NCBI GenBank assembly: GCA_000711775.1
Contig: ARYC01000246.1
Coordinates: forward strand, 1 to 64,000
Direction: 5' to 3'
Source of the DNA: Oxytricha trifallax
Lineage: Eukaryota > Ciliophora > Spirotrichea > Sporadotrichida > Oxytrichidae
Length of the DNA stretch: 64,000 nt
This document shows, in pieces, positions 48,201 through 60,454 of this stretch (positions are counted from its first letter, which is position 1; every line of letters starts with the position of its first letter). The notes below the pieces were generated by a model, which did not search any database, had not been told where the DNA came from, and saw only the letters and a program-made list of their open reading frames with translations. Position numbers and translations under genes: made by a program.

Positions 48201-51200
48201 ACCCAATTTAGCTAATTATTTTGGAAAAGAAAATTTTAAAAAATGGAGTAAAAATCGTTAAGATATAGTATGTTGCTTTTAAAATTTTGAAGTATGTTCT
48301 TAAATAATATACTTTGAAATTTAATCATAATTTTTAGTACAATTTAGAAGTAATTATTTAAATATTTTTAAAAGTTGAGATTATAAAAGAAATTAAAATA
48401 AAATCATTTAATTGAGATTTTTATTTTTATAATCATTTGTGAATCTTAATTGTTTCCAATTTCAACTTATTTTTTTTTATCCTTTCATTCATTGAAAGCT
48501 CATTAAATTTTATTTATCTATTTGGGTTTAGTACCTGGAGGACATTGAATTTACTTGGATGATCCTTATGGACAGTAATATGTTGACTGACATGTGATAC
48601 AGTCACTAACTGCTGTCTTTCCTAATTGATCTTAGTAAGTACCTGCTGGGCATGGATATTAGGTGGCTCTAGTGGTAAATGCAGGGCAATAGTGACCTTT
48701 GATGCAAGTTTATTCTGGAGTATTTGCACCTTCGCAGTATACACCTGCAGTACATTGTGTGCAAGCTTCATCTCTAGTTTTGGCGTTTGTGAGTCCTGTG
48801 GCTTTGTAGCCTGGTGGGCAAGGGAACATAGCATATAAAGCGTTTGATCCTTGCAGATGATTACACCAGAATCCGCTATAACAGGATACAGTTGTTACAT
48901 CAGATGTTGCACCTGTTGTGCAAATACCACCAGCTTGACAATCTTAACAGACTAATTTACTTTCGTCAGTAACTGTAGCTCCTGTACTGTAAGAACCATA
49001 GGGGCATTGCTTTTGTTAAGTAAAACCTCCAAAAATAAATTCATAACCATCTGTGTAAGAAGAGCAAGTTTCAGCTGAACGGTCTGTTTTGAAAGTTTTA
49101 TCGAGACATTTTTTGCAATAGGTTTTACCTGCTTCATCTTAAACTTAAGAGTTAATTTTTAAAAAGTTGTCCAATTGTTCTCAAAACATATTCTGTAATA
49201 GTTTAGTAGTAACCTTCTGGGCATGTAACCTATGAGGTATAAACATCTTGTAAGTAGCAAGATGATCCAATTGGGCATGCAGTACATGAGGAGGAACCTG
49301 TATTTGAGTAATTTATTATATGAGTAAATAATAAAGTCAATTAAACTTTAATTGTTTCATTAAATATCCAGGCTCACAAGGTCTAACAACACGTGGAGTT
49401 GATGTCATACTACAGTACCATCCAGCTCTACATCTAAGCGCGACACCAGTTCCCTTTGGACTGAAATAACCGTCTTTAAGATCTATTTTTGAATCACGAT
49501 GAGGACACTCATAGTGTTCAGGACATTCCTTGCATATGTTTTGATTTCCAGTAGAGTATGTTCCTGGTGGGCATTTAATTAACTAAAATTAAAGTTTTAC
49601 ATTAATATCACTATTAAAATTAGAATTATAAAGATTGTTCGATGAATGCGATGTGTTTATATGGGCAATAGTTGCCTTTTGGACATGTGAAACATTTACT
49701 TGAACCAATTGGAGCAAATTCGCCATCACTGCATTATGCTATTCCTGTTCCATCCTTGTTAATATTACAAATAATTATTTTCTATGAAATTGAATTGAAA
49801 TTAAATTATTTATATTTCTCAATATTATAAGTTTTGTTTGGACACATGAAACCAGCAGGACAGGGTTGACAGTTTGTTTCTCCAATTAGTGAATTTAAAA
49901 ACTAAAATTCTCTTAGCTAATTCGATATTTTATTTATTATAAAAGATTTGATACGGACATTAAAATTTATGATTATTTATTTTGTAAATGAATAATGCTA
50001 GACTGTAATTTGAAAATAAATCAACTATACTATAATTCTTTTCAATAATATTAATGTTTAAATACCAACCACTTTCACAATCAATAATTCCTAACGAATC
50101 CATAGTATGACAACTCTTCCCAGCTGGGCATTAACTGCATGCAATGCTACCCATGTCACTGTAGTAGCCTAGTGGACAATTTTAAACAGTCAAAACACTA
50201 CCAGATAATAAGCATGATTTACCGATTGGACATTGGAAACAATAAGTTGAGCTGGCGTAGGAAAATGAACCACTCTCGCATGAATATCTATCTGAAAAGT
50301 ATCCAGAAGGGCATGCATACCCTGCTTCACACATTGTGCATTTTACAAGTAATTTAAAAAGAGCGAAGACAATACAATATTTCTTTATTTATGTGATTGT
50401 TCAGCATCTGTGCTGCTATAATAGCCAACTGGACATTGAATGGGAACTGTAAGGCCTTCAGTTGGACAGAAGAATCCTGCTGGACAGCTCAAGCAACTTG
50501 TTTGATTTCCATAGGGAGCGAATTTACCAGCTGGGCAAGCGGTTGCTGAGGCAACAAGAGTTGATGAACAATAGTGACCTGGTGGGCATTCATTGCAATA
50601 AGTTTTTGAAGTCAATGGTTGGAAGGTACCTGGTGGGCATTATTAGCAAAATTGAACTATTAAGGAAATTTATTGATTAGTAAATATTCAAATATTTTTG
50701 ATAAAAGTTTTATATATTAGCTAGAAATATATGCATATAGTAATAAATATAATATCTAATCAATTTAAACTTTTAGCATTAATTAAATAAATTTATATAA
50801 AATATTTTGAAATATAAGATCTTATCTTATATTTAATTATTGTAGGAATACAATCGATTTGGGAAAATGAATTTAAATTAAATTAATTAAATATTAAAAT
50901 CATGGCAGTTATCAAAACCAAAGTGACTTAAAATTCAAAAATAAATGGATTCTACGGTAGATCCCGCAATTTTAGCTGGACTTTATTATTGGCAATATTC
51001 CTGAATCATCCCAGGAAGCGAGATATTTTGATTTTGAGCTAACTCCCAAAAATAGTAAAAGGGGTTTTTCTCGCTTGGGCGATGAGATAAATTCATTATA
51101 GCAATAACAACCACCGTCTCATTTTTAATGCGCTATCCAGAGAGTATAATATTGTCATGGTTTGCAGACATTTTCCAAAAACATAACTGAAGGTAATTAT

Positions 51201-54200
51201 TAATTAATTAATTTTAATTTTAATTCATTTTCCCAATTCGAATGTATTCCTACAATAATAAAAAATGCAAAAAAAGTTCAAGCAAATTTTTATAAATTTC
51301 TCTATATTTCATCAATTTGAAGTCGAATAGCCTTTATTTAATTATTCTAAAGTAACATTCAAGAAATTCTATTTATTAATTATTAGCAACTAAAGAATTA
51401 TTATTAATGAAATATCAAATTGATTAATTTTCTAGCACTATTCCTAAGCATCAGCTCCCAGACTGGGGCAGAAGTGTTCAGCAGCACAAGCAGTACAAGA
51501 TGTTTAAGCGAATTTAGCAAAAGTACCACTTGGACAAATAATTGGTTGTGAAGTAATTGTTGGGCACATGTGTCCTGGAGGACAATCTCTGCAAATTTCA
51601 ATCCTTCCATCATTCAATCTTTTTTTATCTCCTTTAAATCAACTTTAAAATACTAAAGAATTATGATTAACTCTGTATTGGCCAGATAAGCAAGGATCTT
51701 GAGTAATACCATCACTTCTTGTACATGTTACTCCATCTGGGCATTCAAGACATTCAGATTAGCCAGCTGCGCTTTGCTTACCAGCTGGACATAAAACTGG
51801 TTAAGCATTCATTAAAAGTGGGACAAATATTTAATGAAATATAGAGGATTCTTATGAATTTGCTTTGGGACAATAGAAACCAGCAGGACATTGAGTGCAA
51901 GTGCCTGCATATCCGAAACTATAGTAACCTTCTGTGCATGGAACAGGATTGACTGTTGGATCTGAACATGAATAGCCAGCAGGACAAGCTGTACAAGATA
52001 CTTAATTAGTTACTGAGGCATAGTAGCCTGATGGGCAATCGTAAGCTTGAGGTGTGTTTGTAGCGGGACAGAATTTACCAACCGGGCAATCTGTGCAGGA
52101 TGACTAACCTGAAAGTGAGTAAGATCCTGCTGGACACTTATAACATAAGTATGTCCAAATATTACTCTTAAAATTGTATTATAAAGGGAGATTGAGTAGT
52201 AGTAGGACAATAGTATCCAGTTGGACATTTATCACAGTAGCTTTAGCCTTGGATAGAATAGTATCCACTTGAGCAAGCAACTGGATCACTTGTTCTCTTT
52301 AAACAACTGTATCCTGCTGGACAAATGGAACATTTTCCATCACCTTATTTTGAGTAGTACCCTTCTTAACAGAGTTAAGGAATCATCAAAGTAGTTGGGC
52401 ATTCGTAGCCGGGTGGACATAGTAGACATTCTGAGATACCTGGAAGGGAGTATTGAGAAGAGGTGCAAGCAACTGGAGATGATGCTGGATCTGTGCATCC
52501 ATAGTAAAATATACAATGAATTTTATTTTAAATAGCCAAATGGGCATGTGTTACAGACAGCATCTCCTTCTAAAGCATAAGTGCCAACTGCACAAGCTGT
52601 TTTAACATAAACTGTTGGACAGGCATAACCAGCTGGACATTTTTGACAGGCCATTACTTCACCTGGAGAGTATTGTTCTGTTGGGGAGCCTGAACAAACG
52701 ACTGGGTCAATCGTTTTATCTGCGCATTATTTACCATAAATTGTATTTGGATTGATTATATTTTGTACCAACTGAACATATGATACAAGTTGATTGGGCA
52801 GTTGCAGATTGATAATACCCATCTTCGCAAGTAGTTGGCAATTCATTATTATTTGGGCATTTACTTCCTTTTGGACAAGCAATGCAAGTTCCACCTCCTA
52901 TAAGCGAATAATAGCCAGAATTACATGAAACAGGAGAAGAACTGGTGCTTGGACATTCTGAACCTGCTGGGCATGAGATACATGTTGCTCCACCAGCTAG
53001 AGAGTATGTTCCAAAAGAACAAGCTATTGGGGTTGTGTAGATGTCTGGGCAAGAGAATCCAGCTGAACACTGAGAGCATGAAGTTGCTCCTGATAGAGAA
53101 TATTATTCTAAACCTGTACCTGAGCATTAACCAAAACATAAATAATAGCTAATCAATTAGCAAGTTATAAATTGATTTAGTGTAGAATTGAATGGGTGCT
53201 ACACTTGTTGTTGGACACTTGAATCATTTAAATACTTAAATATATTAAGTTACAAATCCTGCTGGGCAAGTTTCACAAGTTACATAACCAGCCAAGGAAT
53301 ATTAACCACTTGTACATGCAACAGGGCTTACAGTTGTGGATGGGCATTTATATTTGATATAATTTTTATTTGCTTTATGATTAAATAACAAATAAATGCA
53401 TTAAGAACCAGCTGGACACTAAGTACAAGCAGTTTGCAAAGTGCTAGATGCATAATAGCCAGAAGTACAAGCAGTTGGGGATTAATTGGTATTAGGGCAT
53501 TCATAACCAATAATAAAATATTAGTATTATCATTAATAACCAATTGGACATGGTGTGCATGAAGTTGCTCCAGATAATGCATATTGACCAGATGAGCAAG
53601 CAGTAGGAGAAGCTGAGGTAGTTGGGCATTGAGAACCAGCAGGGCATTAGGTACATGTAGATTCTCCGGCAAGAGAGTAGTATCCTGATGTGCAAGCCAC
53701 TGGAGTTGAGTAAATATCTGAACAGGAGGATCCTGCTGGGCATTGAGAACATGATGTTGAACCAGCTAAGGAATATTATTCTAATCCTGTGCCTGAACAT
53801 TCAATTTATCTATAGTGAAATATAGATTATAGAATTTTAGGTTTTATTCACATTGTGTTGGACTGGAGGAGGTTGAAGGACATTTATATCCTGCTAAACA
53901 AGTGGTACAAGATATTGAACCTGACAATGCATATTCTCCACTTGAACAAGCTACTGGTGATGTTGATGTAGATGGACATTAAGAACCTTTTTATGTATTG
54001 GTTCTCATTCATTTTCTTTTATTAATGTACTTTTTGATATTAATTGTAACCTGCAGGGCAAGTAGTGCAAGACGTCTAACCAGCAAGTGAATAAGAACCA
54101 CTTGAACAAGCAACTGGTGAAATTGAAGTTGATGTGCACTCTGATCCTGCTGGACATTTTATAATTATTTTCTTATAATTTACTACAATAAATGACATGC

Positions 54201-56979
54201 AAATACATGCAATTTATCAAAATTTATATATTAATTAATGATTAGATGCAAGTGCCACCACCAATGAGTGAATAGTAGCCAGTAGTACAAGCAGTAGGTG
54301 CTGAAGAGGTAGTGGGGCATTCATAACCGGCAGGGCATTGAGAACATACTGTTGATCCGGCTACAGAATACTGTTCTAAACCTGTTCCTAAGCATGCAAT
54401 ATATAATAATTATGTAATTTTATACATTAAAATATTGCTTTTTTTATTCATTAAGGTTAAAAAGCCCACAATCATTTTAATTTAAATTTAATAAAAAATA
54501 CATTAATAAAATAGTTAATAATGTTTATAAAATAATAACTTAAATGAAATACTATATTATTAAAGATATAGAATCAAGCTTATTATTTAAATTAATAAGA
54601 AAAATAAATGATCAAATTGCGAAAAATATTTAAAATTAATATTTTATGTTTATCCCTTATGATTTATAATTTTTTTTATATATTTAATGACAACAATTAA
54701 AGTTTGAATATTGTAATTCCTAAGAAATTATTATTTTTGCATTATAATTTAATATATTTTCTTATTAATTTATAATTAAATAATTATAATCTTATTATTA
54801 ATATTATGAATGGGAGCTACGGTTGTTGTTGGACATTTAGAGCCTGTTTGTTAATTTTAATCATATTTCTATATAATATGTTTATAATATTAACCTGCTG
54901 GACATTAGGTACAAGAAGATTGGCCATCAAGTGAGTAATAACCAGAAGAGCACACAGATGGGGAGCTGGATGCTGATGGACATTCGTAACTATAAAATAT
55001 AATTATTTGTATTCTATATATTTATAACCTGCAGGGCATTAAGTACAGGCAGCAGCTCCACCAAGTGAGTAATATCCAGTTGAACAAGTTGTTGGAGATG
55101 CGGTAGTCGATGGGCATTCTGAACCTGCTGGACAGGATGTGCAATGAAATAATTAAATATTACATGCAAGTCAATTCACCTGCAAGGGAATATTGACCAC
55201 TAGAGCAAGCAGCTGGAGTTGTGTATATATCGGGGCAAGAGTATCCTGCAGGGCATTCAGAACATGAGGTTTAACCTGCTAAAGAGTATTGTTCTAATCC
55301 AGTTCCAGAGCATTTAGTAAAAAGATTTTCAGTTTTACTTAGAAAATCTTATAGTTTAATAATAAATATTTTGATTGTGAGGGACTTGAGGTAGTAGACG
55401 GACATTTATAACCTGCTTATAAATATAATTATATAACAATTTTCTATGCTGGGCATTGTGTACAAGATATGGCACCAGCTGATGAATATTCTCCTGAGCT
55501 ACAAGCAACTGGTGATGCTGTGGTCGTTGAGCACATAGAACCAGCGGGACATTATGTGCATTATAAAAATTTAAATAAAAATGAAGAAAAAGTTCAATAT
55601 TTTTGGGTAATAAACTTTAGTCTGATTTTTATTGAATACTTTTGTAAATTAAATAATCATATTTTATTTTATTTTAGAAATAAAATATTTTAATGTAAAA
55701 TAGTTATTCATTTAATATTATAATATTGATCTTTTAAGGAATTTTTTATTTAACTTGTAAAAGAATATTATTTTTATTATATTATATATTATTTTAAAGC
55801 AAATTGTAAAGTTTTTTCTTGAAATGTAAAGAATTGTATATTTACTCGAATTTATTTCTATAATCATACTATTTAGATATAAAACAATATTATATTTAAA
55901 TATAGTGCATGATCTATCTCCAGCAAGAGCATAATATCCAGATGAACAAACAGTGGGAATAGAATATATGTCTGGACATGAATATCCTGCTGGGCATTGA
56001 GAACACGACGTTGAACCAGCTAATGCGTATTATTCTGAACCTGTTCCTAAACATTCAAGTAAAAATGTAAAATCGTTAAAACCGTGTTATGCTAATTTAT
56101 AATGCATGATTAAACGGGGGATGAAGTTGTAGATGCGCAGTAAGAACCTATAAATTTAAGACATTAAAAGGGGATATGGGTTCTTACCGGCTGGGCAAGT
56201 GATACATGAAGTGGCACCAGCTGCTGAGTATTCTCCACTACTGCAACTGACAGGGGATTAGTCAAGACTAGCACATTTAGAGCCTAAATTAAAGATATGA
56301 ATAAGTGCCATCATTATATTTAATTAGAATGATTTATAATAAAAGTGGTAAAATGGCGAAAACAAGATTGAGCTTGTAGTTTTAAAACCCTATACTTACC
56401 TGCTGGGCATGTAGTGCAGCCTGTGTTTCCGAGAAGTGAATATTCACCAGAGCTGCAATAAGTAGGAGTGGCGCTGGTTGAGGGGCATTCTTTACCAGCT
56501 GGGCATTAGTAGCAAGTTGTTGAACCTGCTGGTGAATACTATTCTGTACCTGTGCCTGAACAAGCAACTGGATATTCATAATTATTTGCACAATAAGAAC
56601 CTATAAATACGGTTAAGCCAATTCGTCAAGAAATTCATCGATAAAGTAAATAGTAACAGAAAATTTTGTTTTGGATTTAGCCCTTCAGAAGTGGGATAAA
56701 TAATTAAATTTTGTATATCTTACCTGCTGGACACTAGGTACACACTCCATCATCTTCAAGAGCGTAGTATCCTGAAGTGCAGGCGGCCAACTATACACCC
56801 GACCCATCACATTCGTAACCAGCGGGACAAGCCGCTTATACAGATCAAGCACTGAAAAGTAATGTGAAGTAGACACATGCTAACTTCAGAGATATGGCCT
56901 GGGGAGGTGGCTTGAAAACTTTGAATTTTGATATGTTCAAACTTTAAAATTTGGATCTAGTCTAAGAATTTAAATTCAT
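45266..56979 (-). CDS. GCC2/GCC3-type giant membrane protein, block A (N-terminus and tandem Cys-rich units)
   Basis: ATG 56979-56977 opens a frame ending in a hydrophobic stretch, ISLKLACVYFTLLFSA, a good signal peptide. After a small insert comes CPAGYECDGSG. About 5 kb (56.8-51.9) then encode near-identical units of the type CPAGSYCAS....C.SGEYSAAGATSC.TCPAG. Introns beginning GTAAG repeatedly split the Gly codon of CPAG (for example 56.75, 56.40 and 56.19 kb). From 51.8 kb down the units are more varied (CPPGHMCPTITSQPIICPSG, CPVGYYSSTDAEQ, CDPGYFCKGGAYKADPTD). The block ends in mid-unit, YDGLIEPSGDCE, at 45266, where the frame meets TGA. Thus the 3' part must come from elsewhere; block B starts with the same bases. 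Secreted or surface-exposed ectodomain; function unknown. Confidence 0.85.
48120..48525. other. AT-rich insert in block A
   Basis: About 400 bp without coding signal between two Cys-rich islands (ending near 48525 and starting near 48110 on the minus strand). Pointer not resolved. Confidence 0.6.
50839..51256. mobile_element. Foldback element, copy 4, inside a gap of block A
   Basis: The ends are complementary: ATTGTAGGAATACAATCGAT at the left and CGAATGTATTCCTACAAT at the right, the most symmetric ends of the four copies. The interior is more diverged (TGGACTTTATTATTGGCAAT recognisable). It lies between the islands ending AQEQCQKINQF (51.42 kb) and starting CPPGTFQPLTSKTYC (50.65 kb), so it must be removed when the gene is assembled. 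Confidence 0.85.
54400..54820. other. AT-rich insert in block A
   Basis: Roughly 420 bp of very AT-rich DNA inside the tandem-unit array. No coding or repeat signal; could be an IES or an unusually long intron. Confidence 0.5.
55560..55905. other. AT-rich insert in block A
   Basis: Roughly 350 bp of AT-rich DNA between tandem units. Pointer not resolved. Confidence 0.5.
56828..56845. other. Candidate 18-bp micro-IES, pointer GCTTG
   Basis: On the coding (minus) strand GCTTG occurs at 56850-56846 and 56832-56828. Removing 18 bp deletes an in-frame TGA and joins FTLLFSA to CPAGYECDGSG. Short, so chance cannot be excluded. Confidence 0.5.
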
Positions 56980-57115
56980 CAATAAATGAAGATTAATCCA
57001 TATTTTAAAGTAACTATTTGGAATATATTAAATCTCTAATATCTAAGAATACATTTTCCAAATTATTATATAATTATAAATTTATTGGTTACTCAGGCTG
57101 TTTTACATATAAATA

Positions 57116-57124
57116 CCAATCTCT
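57116..57124. repeat. Target-site duplication, left copy (CCAATCTCT)
   Basis: Identical to 58890-58898 on the other side of the element. Confidence 0.85.
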
Positions 57125-57438
57125 GATACACCCCAATGTGCCCTGGAATTTTTTCAAATTCCAGGCACATGAATCTGGAATTCCAGATTTGTGGGGGGCT
57201 TTGGTAAGTACATAAAAATATTTTTTATTCCAGATTCATGAATATGGAATTCCAGATCTGTGGGGGGCTATCAAAACTATCAAATATTTTATTTTATTCC
57301 AGGCACACGAATCTGGAATTCCAGATTCGTGGGGAGTTATGCATTGTAGTCAGAAAAAATTGACCACCATTTATAAGGGATTTTTCAAAAAAATAATAAA
57401 TTTCAAAATTCTCTAAATTTGCTTAAAATTGCATAAAA
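57125..57438. repeat. Left terminal inverted repeat of the Mutator-like element
   Basis: Starts GATACACCCCAATGTG and contains three EcoRI-centred palindromes, each ending in a GTGGGG run. Pairs with 58579-58889. Confidence 0.85.
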
Positions 57439-57719
57439 CTAAGAATAAAATAAATTTGAACATTTTTTGACATTATTTCGAAAAATTAATATTACAAAGT
57501 TTTTAAGTACCCTTAATTTAGATAAAAAGGATAATATATTATATTTAGTAAGTCAATTGTCTAATTTAAACTACCTCATATTTGTTTCCATTTTTGCAAT
57601 TAATTATTATGCCTATTCTTTTCTCCTATTCGTAGTCCGCTCTTATAATTAGAACTCAAACTATTTTTAGAGATTTTTGTGCATTAATGGTTTCATATAA
57701 GTTTTAGATATACAAAAGT

Positions 57720-58448
57720 TCAATTGTAAATTTTATTGCCATCATCTTTGGATTTTTTCGAGAGATAATATTGAATTTAATCGTGTTTTTAAACGATTGT
57801 AGATTTGCTGTAGTGTTTTTTATAATATTAGAATCTATGCTAAGAATGAGTATTTATGTATTATATTTTTCTTTGAAATATTTATTAATCTCTCTATAAT
57901 TGTTAATTATTCGGTATTTCTATTAGATAATAACTTGACAATAATTTAGCAGAGTCGTCAAAGATTAGTTATACTTAAAAAGTATTAGACTTTGACCCAA
58001 ATATGGTTGATACAACTTTTACAGTCTGGTTAAGGAAATAATGGTGATCATTGTATAAACAAATGATTTTTATGACCTAGCTATGGTGATATTGTATAGT
58101 CTGCTTTTACTCATTAAATTAAAGTTAATAGGGAGCAGTAATAATTAAAAAAGCTATCCAATTGGTATCTAAATTCTTGGTTAAACTATGAAAAATCTTA
58201 AATAGTGAAGTCCAAGCTTAGCTAAGAGCCATAGAAAATTGGGTCTTCAATAACTTGTATTTATAAACAAGTATATGAATGTTTAAAAATGAGTTAGGTT
58301 TAGAAGTATTAGATAAATTAAGATTTACTAATTAATTTTTAATAGAATTTATCTCTAGAAAAGATATATCTCTTAGTATTGGTTAATCTGTATTAATTAA
58401 AAAAACTTAAAACTATCTGGAAGAGAGGAACGAGATTAAATAATACAT
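57720..58448 (-). CDS. Unidentified 242-aa protein inside the Mutator-like element
   Basis: ATG 58448-58446 to TGA 57722-57720, fully open with TAA/TAG as Gln and lying between the TIRs. Segments include MYYLISFLSSRQFQVFLINT, MALSQAWTSLFKIFHSLTKN and VIKIICLYNDHHYFLNQTVK, then a Gln/Lys-rich basic tail. The IIxLYNDHHYFLN piece resembles the His-Tyr end of OTU-like cysteine proteases, but no Cys box was identified, so this is only a hint. No Mutator DDE core was recognised. A plus-strand frame (57467 to about 58065) overlaps it; the minus frame looks more protein-like. Confidence 0.4.
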
Positions 58449-58578
58449 TATAGCTTCAATTTGTAAGGAAAAGTTAACTTTTTTCATTTTTTTATCTTAG
58501 TATTTTAAATTAAATTAAAATTAAAAATACATTTTTAAAATAAATTATTTTTTTTATAAAATAATTTTATTTTTTTAG

Positions 58579-58889
58579 ATTTATGCAATTTTAAGCAAAA
58601 TTAGAGAATTTTGAAATTTATTATTTTTTTGAAAAATCCCTTATAAATGGTGGTCAATTTTTTCTGACTACAATGCATAACCCCCCACGAATCTGGAATT
58701 CCAGATTCATGTGCTGGAATAAAATAAAATATTTGATAGTTTTGATAGCCCCCCACAGATCTGGAATTCCAGATTCATGAATCTGGAATAAAAAATATTT
58801 TTATGTACTTACCAAAGCCCACCACAAATCTGGAATTCCAGATTCATGTGCCTGGAATTTGAAAAAATTCCAGGCACATGGGGGGTATC
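58579..58889. repeat. Right terminal inverted repeat of the Mutator-like element
   Basis: Reverse complement of the left TIR with only a few differences; ends ATGGGGGGTATC. Confidence 0.85.
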
Positions 58890-58898
58890 CCAATCTCT

Positions 58899-60381
58899 AA
58901 TTATCTATATCTATAATTCTATTAATAAATTGTTTACTATTGTCCAATATTTATATTATGAATAGGGGTTAATTTAAATAAAATTTTGAAACTATAAAAA
59001 AAAGATTTAAATAACCATGAGATTTTTGTCAAATTTTTATTTCTATTAATAATAAATTAAAATCAATCTTTTTATCTTAATTATTAGCTAATTAAAATTT
59101 ATTGTAAATTATGAGCCATATTTGATATATATCTATAATTATATTCATAGTAAGGGTGTCAAACATTTAACTAAAATATTTCCAATATAATTATAAAAAA
59201 ATATTATATTTGAGTCTTAGTAAATATTAAAAAAAAACTTTTATTGAAATTATTTAATTTAAATTTTAGTTTTGATGTTTCTTTTAAGGTATATCAAATT
59301 AATATCAATACATTTGATAATATAAATTTTATAATTTATAAAATTAGTTAATCAACATTTTAAGATAAAGGGTTTTAGTAATTCATTTAAATTAGATCAA
59401 ATTTATTAATTGAAATTATTAAATTTAATTTATTATGAAGTAAAGTTGAATAATTTACTAATAAATTATTAAATTAAATGGAGCATAATTTTTAGAATTA
59501 TTAAGTTTGTTGTAAAAATTCAATATAATTAAATATCTCTAATTAATTACGTATATTTTAAGTATTTAATGTTTAAATTATAGAATTGTATTTAATTAAT
59601 TGTAAACAACCACTAAACATAAGTAATGCTTAAAATCAACTAAATCTATAATATTTTAAATATAAATTCTATTATTCACTTTATAGCTGAAAAAAGTAGA
59701 TGATCGCCATATATAAAATTAAGCAATTAATTTGAAATTTATATATAAATAATTAAAACACTTATATTTATTATTTAAGGGATAGCTTGCCAATAATTAA
59801 TTTTTCTTTCAAAATTAATTTTAACTTATAAAAATATGTGGGAAGTAATATATGGAAAATTAGAAGGGTGAGTAAAGTTTTTAGATTTTGATAGGGTTAA
59901 GTTTTCTTTGATTGAAATTTAAATGTCTATCTTAACAAATATAATATTATAGTTAATAAATTTTAGCAAGGTTTTAAATTGGTACAAAAATCTATAATAA
60001 AATTCAAATGATTTTTGAATTAAAATACACTATAATTTGAATGTTAATAAATTATTTTTCAGCTGCGGTGTACAATTTTTATAGAAAGTTGATCAAAATA
60101 AAGCAATTAGAAGCACACAAATCTACAATTTTTCGTTTCAAATAACTCAGCACATTTACTCCTTTGTTTATTATTACTATAGTTTTTTTATAAATAATTT
60201 AATTAAATTTGTTAATATTATTGCAGGAGAAGTTGTTTTTTTTATGAGGTTTTTATTGATGATTGATTATTTACCTCAAGATTCAATTAAAGCGTTCCCT
60301 ACTAATTTAAGCACACTATAGATGAGGATTAATAAAGCAGTTGCTAAAACAAAGAAACATGATAAAATCAAATATAATTTA

Positions 60382-60454
<73 letters not shown>

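Larger units (their letters stand above)
57125..58889. mobile_element. Mutator-like DNA transposon with long TIRs and 9-bp TSD
   Basis: Terminal inverted repeats at 57125-57438 and 58579-58889 are almost identical. The flanks carry a perfect 9-bp direct repeat, CCAATCTCT, at 57116-57124 and 58890-58898. Nine-base target duplications with long TIRs are typical of Mutator-like elements. Each TIR holds three copies of a short palindromic module around GAATCTGGAATTCCAGATTC. About 1.14 kb lie between the TIRs, with a 242-codon minus-strand frame. High TIR identity and an intact duplication suggest a recent insertion, about 150 bp upstream of the block A start codon. Confidence 0.8.

Noticed and set aside
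57467-58065. Plus-strand open frame of about 200 codons in the Mutator-like element
   Set aside because: Overlaps the more protein-like minus-strand frame, is very hydrophobic throughout, and TGA-only stops make such frames common in AT-rich DNA.
60382-60454. AAT repeat as a CRISPR-like or centromeric array
   Set aside because: Simple three-base microsatellite without spacers or higher-order units.
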